Origin: JACMJP01 sp046160675
GTDB lineage: Bacteria; Bacteroidota; Bacteroidia; Chitinophagales; BACL12
Direction of reading: 5' to 3'
Length of the DNA stretch: 6,456 bases
NCBI GenBank assembly: GCA_046160675.1
Contig: JBJXHH010000089.1
Span: 1 to 6,456, forward strand
A model generated the notes under the pieces. It saw only the letters and a program-made list of their open reading frames with translations, was not told the origin of the DNA and searched no databases. Each line of letters begins with the position of its first letter. The first letter of the stretch is position 1. A program made the translations under genes and the position numbers. This document shows positions 5,874 to 6,456 of this stretch, piece by piece.

Positions 5874-5893
5874 TGCAACGCAAAGTGACTTTT

Positions 5894-5940
5894 ATCATAC
5901 TAAACGAAATTGAGTATGTTATCTTTGCAATTAGTATGAT
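5894..5940. repeat. Perfect 10-bp inverted repeat flanking the last gene's -7 box and overlapping its start
   Basis: ATCATACTAA (5894-5903) and TTAGTATGAT (5931-5940) are exact reverse complements separated by 27 bp. The spacer contains the TATCTTTG -7 box, and the right arm contains the ATG at 5936. The left arm would lie upstream of the transcription start, so the pair is more likely a DNA site, such as an operator for a dimeric regulator, than an RNA hairpin. Confidence 0.5.
5920..5927 (+). promoter_or_regulatory. Predicted -7 box of the last gene
   Basis: TATCTTTG matches TAnnTTTG exactly and ends only 8 bp before the ATG at 5936. Transcription would begin at about 5932-5934, so the message would be nearly leaderless. 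No TTTG stands at the ideal -33 distance; the nearest T-rich block is at 5890-5893. Confidence 0.45.
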
Positions 5941-6456
5941 GAAACGTTTTTTGTATTGCTTTTTACTGCTTGTAATACTTTGTGTAAGAAGGGAAATTCT
6001 TTCCGCCCAAAACATGTATGCCATCCCATTGCGTACAATGACTGATGCTGAATATCCTGACAATAACAATATCGGGTATCGAAGCCGTTTTCATAACAAA
6101 TTCCTGCATGATACCATAATATTTGAAGAAAGGCCAACGGGTACTTATGACATCATAATCACTCCCTCAGATTCAACCGCGGATACTGCTTTCATCTTCA
6201 ATTTTAACCTGCTGGAAATGATTCCTACCATTCCTGCTTGTGTAAAGACTGATGCATACCTTTCACACCTTGCATTGCTCAACCAGGAATGGAACCGCAT
6301 ACAAATCCGTTTCACTCAAAATTATTTTACCCAATCGGGTAAAAGTCAGGAGAAAGACATTACTACAAGAATTGACATTGCAAACAATTGTCTTGGTGCC
6401 CAACTTTGGGAGGCACAAATGTATGCCCTTGAAAGCAACAGGGAAAGGGTGTATTT
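5936..6456 (+). CDS. Unrecognised secreted or periplasmic protein, N-terminal part (runs off right edge)
   Basis: The frame is open from ATG at 5936 (a second ATG follows at once at 5939) to the window edge, 173 complete codons without a stop. The start reads MMKRFLYCFLLLVILCV and then RREILSAQN, a signal peptide with cleavage probably after LSA. There is no lipobox Cys, so it should be soluble or surface-attached. The mature part seen here has no further transmembrane segment and alternates hydrophobic and polar residues as in beta-rich proteins (DTIIFEERPTGTYDIIIT). It is followed by a more helical part with two cysteines (in PACVKTD and NNCLGAQLWEAQMYALE). I do not recognise the family and give no function. 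The -7 box and the inverted repeat support the start at 5936 or 5939. Two minus-strand open frames overlap it but lack such support. Confidence 0.72.
   Translation, partial: MMKRFLYCFLLLVILCVRREILSAQNMYAIPLRTMTDAEYPDNNNIGYRSRFHNKFLHDTIIFEERPTGTYDIIITPSDSTADTAFIFNFNLLEMIPTIPACVKTDAYLSHLALLNQEWNRIQIRFTQNYFTQSGKSQEKDITTRIDIANNCLGAQLWEAQMYALESNRERVY

Noticed and set aside
5894..5940. Phase-variable invertible promoter at the last gene.
   Set aside because: The repeat arms are only 10 bp and the spacer 27 bp, far shorter than known Bacteroidota invertible promoters, and no recombinase gene is in the window. The right arm also contains the start codon.
5851..6137. Two minus-strand open frames opposite the last gene.
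   Set aside because: The plus-strand frame is longer, has a signal peptide, a -7 box and no stop to the window edge; the minus frames have none of this support.

Overview
The window looks like a chromosomal segment of a Bacteroidota bacterium, most likely the Chitinophagaceae/Sphingobacteriia side. I infer this from several -7 boxes of the Bacteroidota type TAnnTTTG (TACATTTG twice, TATCTTTG twice), start codons without Shine-Dalgarno sequences, AT-rich spacers, a bacillithiol-pathway gene, and an OmpA-type protein with DxDxDG/CP repeats of the kind common in that phylum. No mobile element, CRISPR array, tRNA or rRNA is visible.

Layout. Bases 3-134 (+) appear to be the end of an unrecognised membrane protein entering from the left. 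It meets tail-to-tail a leftward cluster of three thiol-redox genes, read from right to left: trxB (thioredoxin reductase, 2529-1591), a glutathione-peroxidase-family thiol peroxidase (1457-954), and bshB1 (bacillithiol biosynthesis deacetylase, 874-158). A 165-bp, extremely A/T-rich spacer then carries two divergent promoters with the same TTACATTTG element, one for the redox cluster and one for a rightward OmpA-like outer-membrane protein (2695-4242). That protein has a signal peptide, a probable beta-barrel, seven calcium-type repeats of exactly 27 residues, and a peptidoglycan-binding OmpA domain. It is followed by a strong intrinsic terminator (4267-4300). After a second hairpin and a promoter comes metK (S-adenosylmethionine synthetase, 4489-5745). 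The right edge holds the first 173 codons of an unrecognised secreted protein, whose -7 box and start codon lie in and beside a perfect 10-bp inverted repeat.

How the genes fit together. TrxB reduces thioredoxin with NADPH. The peroxidase keeps a Cys pair typical of thioredoxin-dependent GPx enzymes and so probably draws on that pool. BshB1 makes the precursor of bacillithiol, a low-molecular-weight thiol used by Bacteroidota. The three form a coherent peroxide/thiol defence group, possibly one transcript. The OmpA-like protein and metK are separate housekeeping units. I do not see convincing evidence of a wholly new system. The points most worth a second look are the redox trio, the mirrored divergent promoter, the inverted repeat around the last gene's start, and the unknown secreted protein itself.
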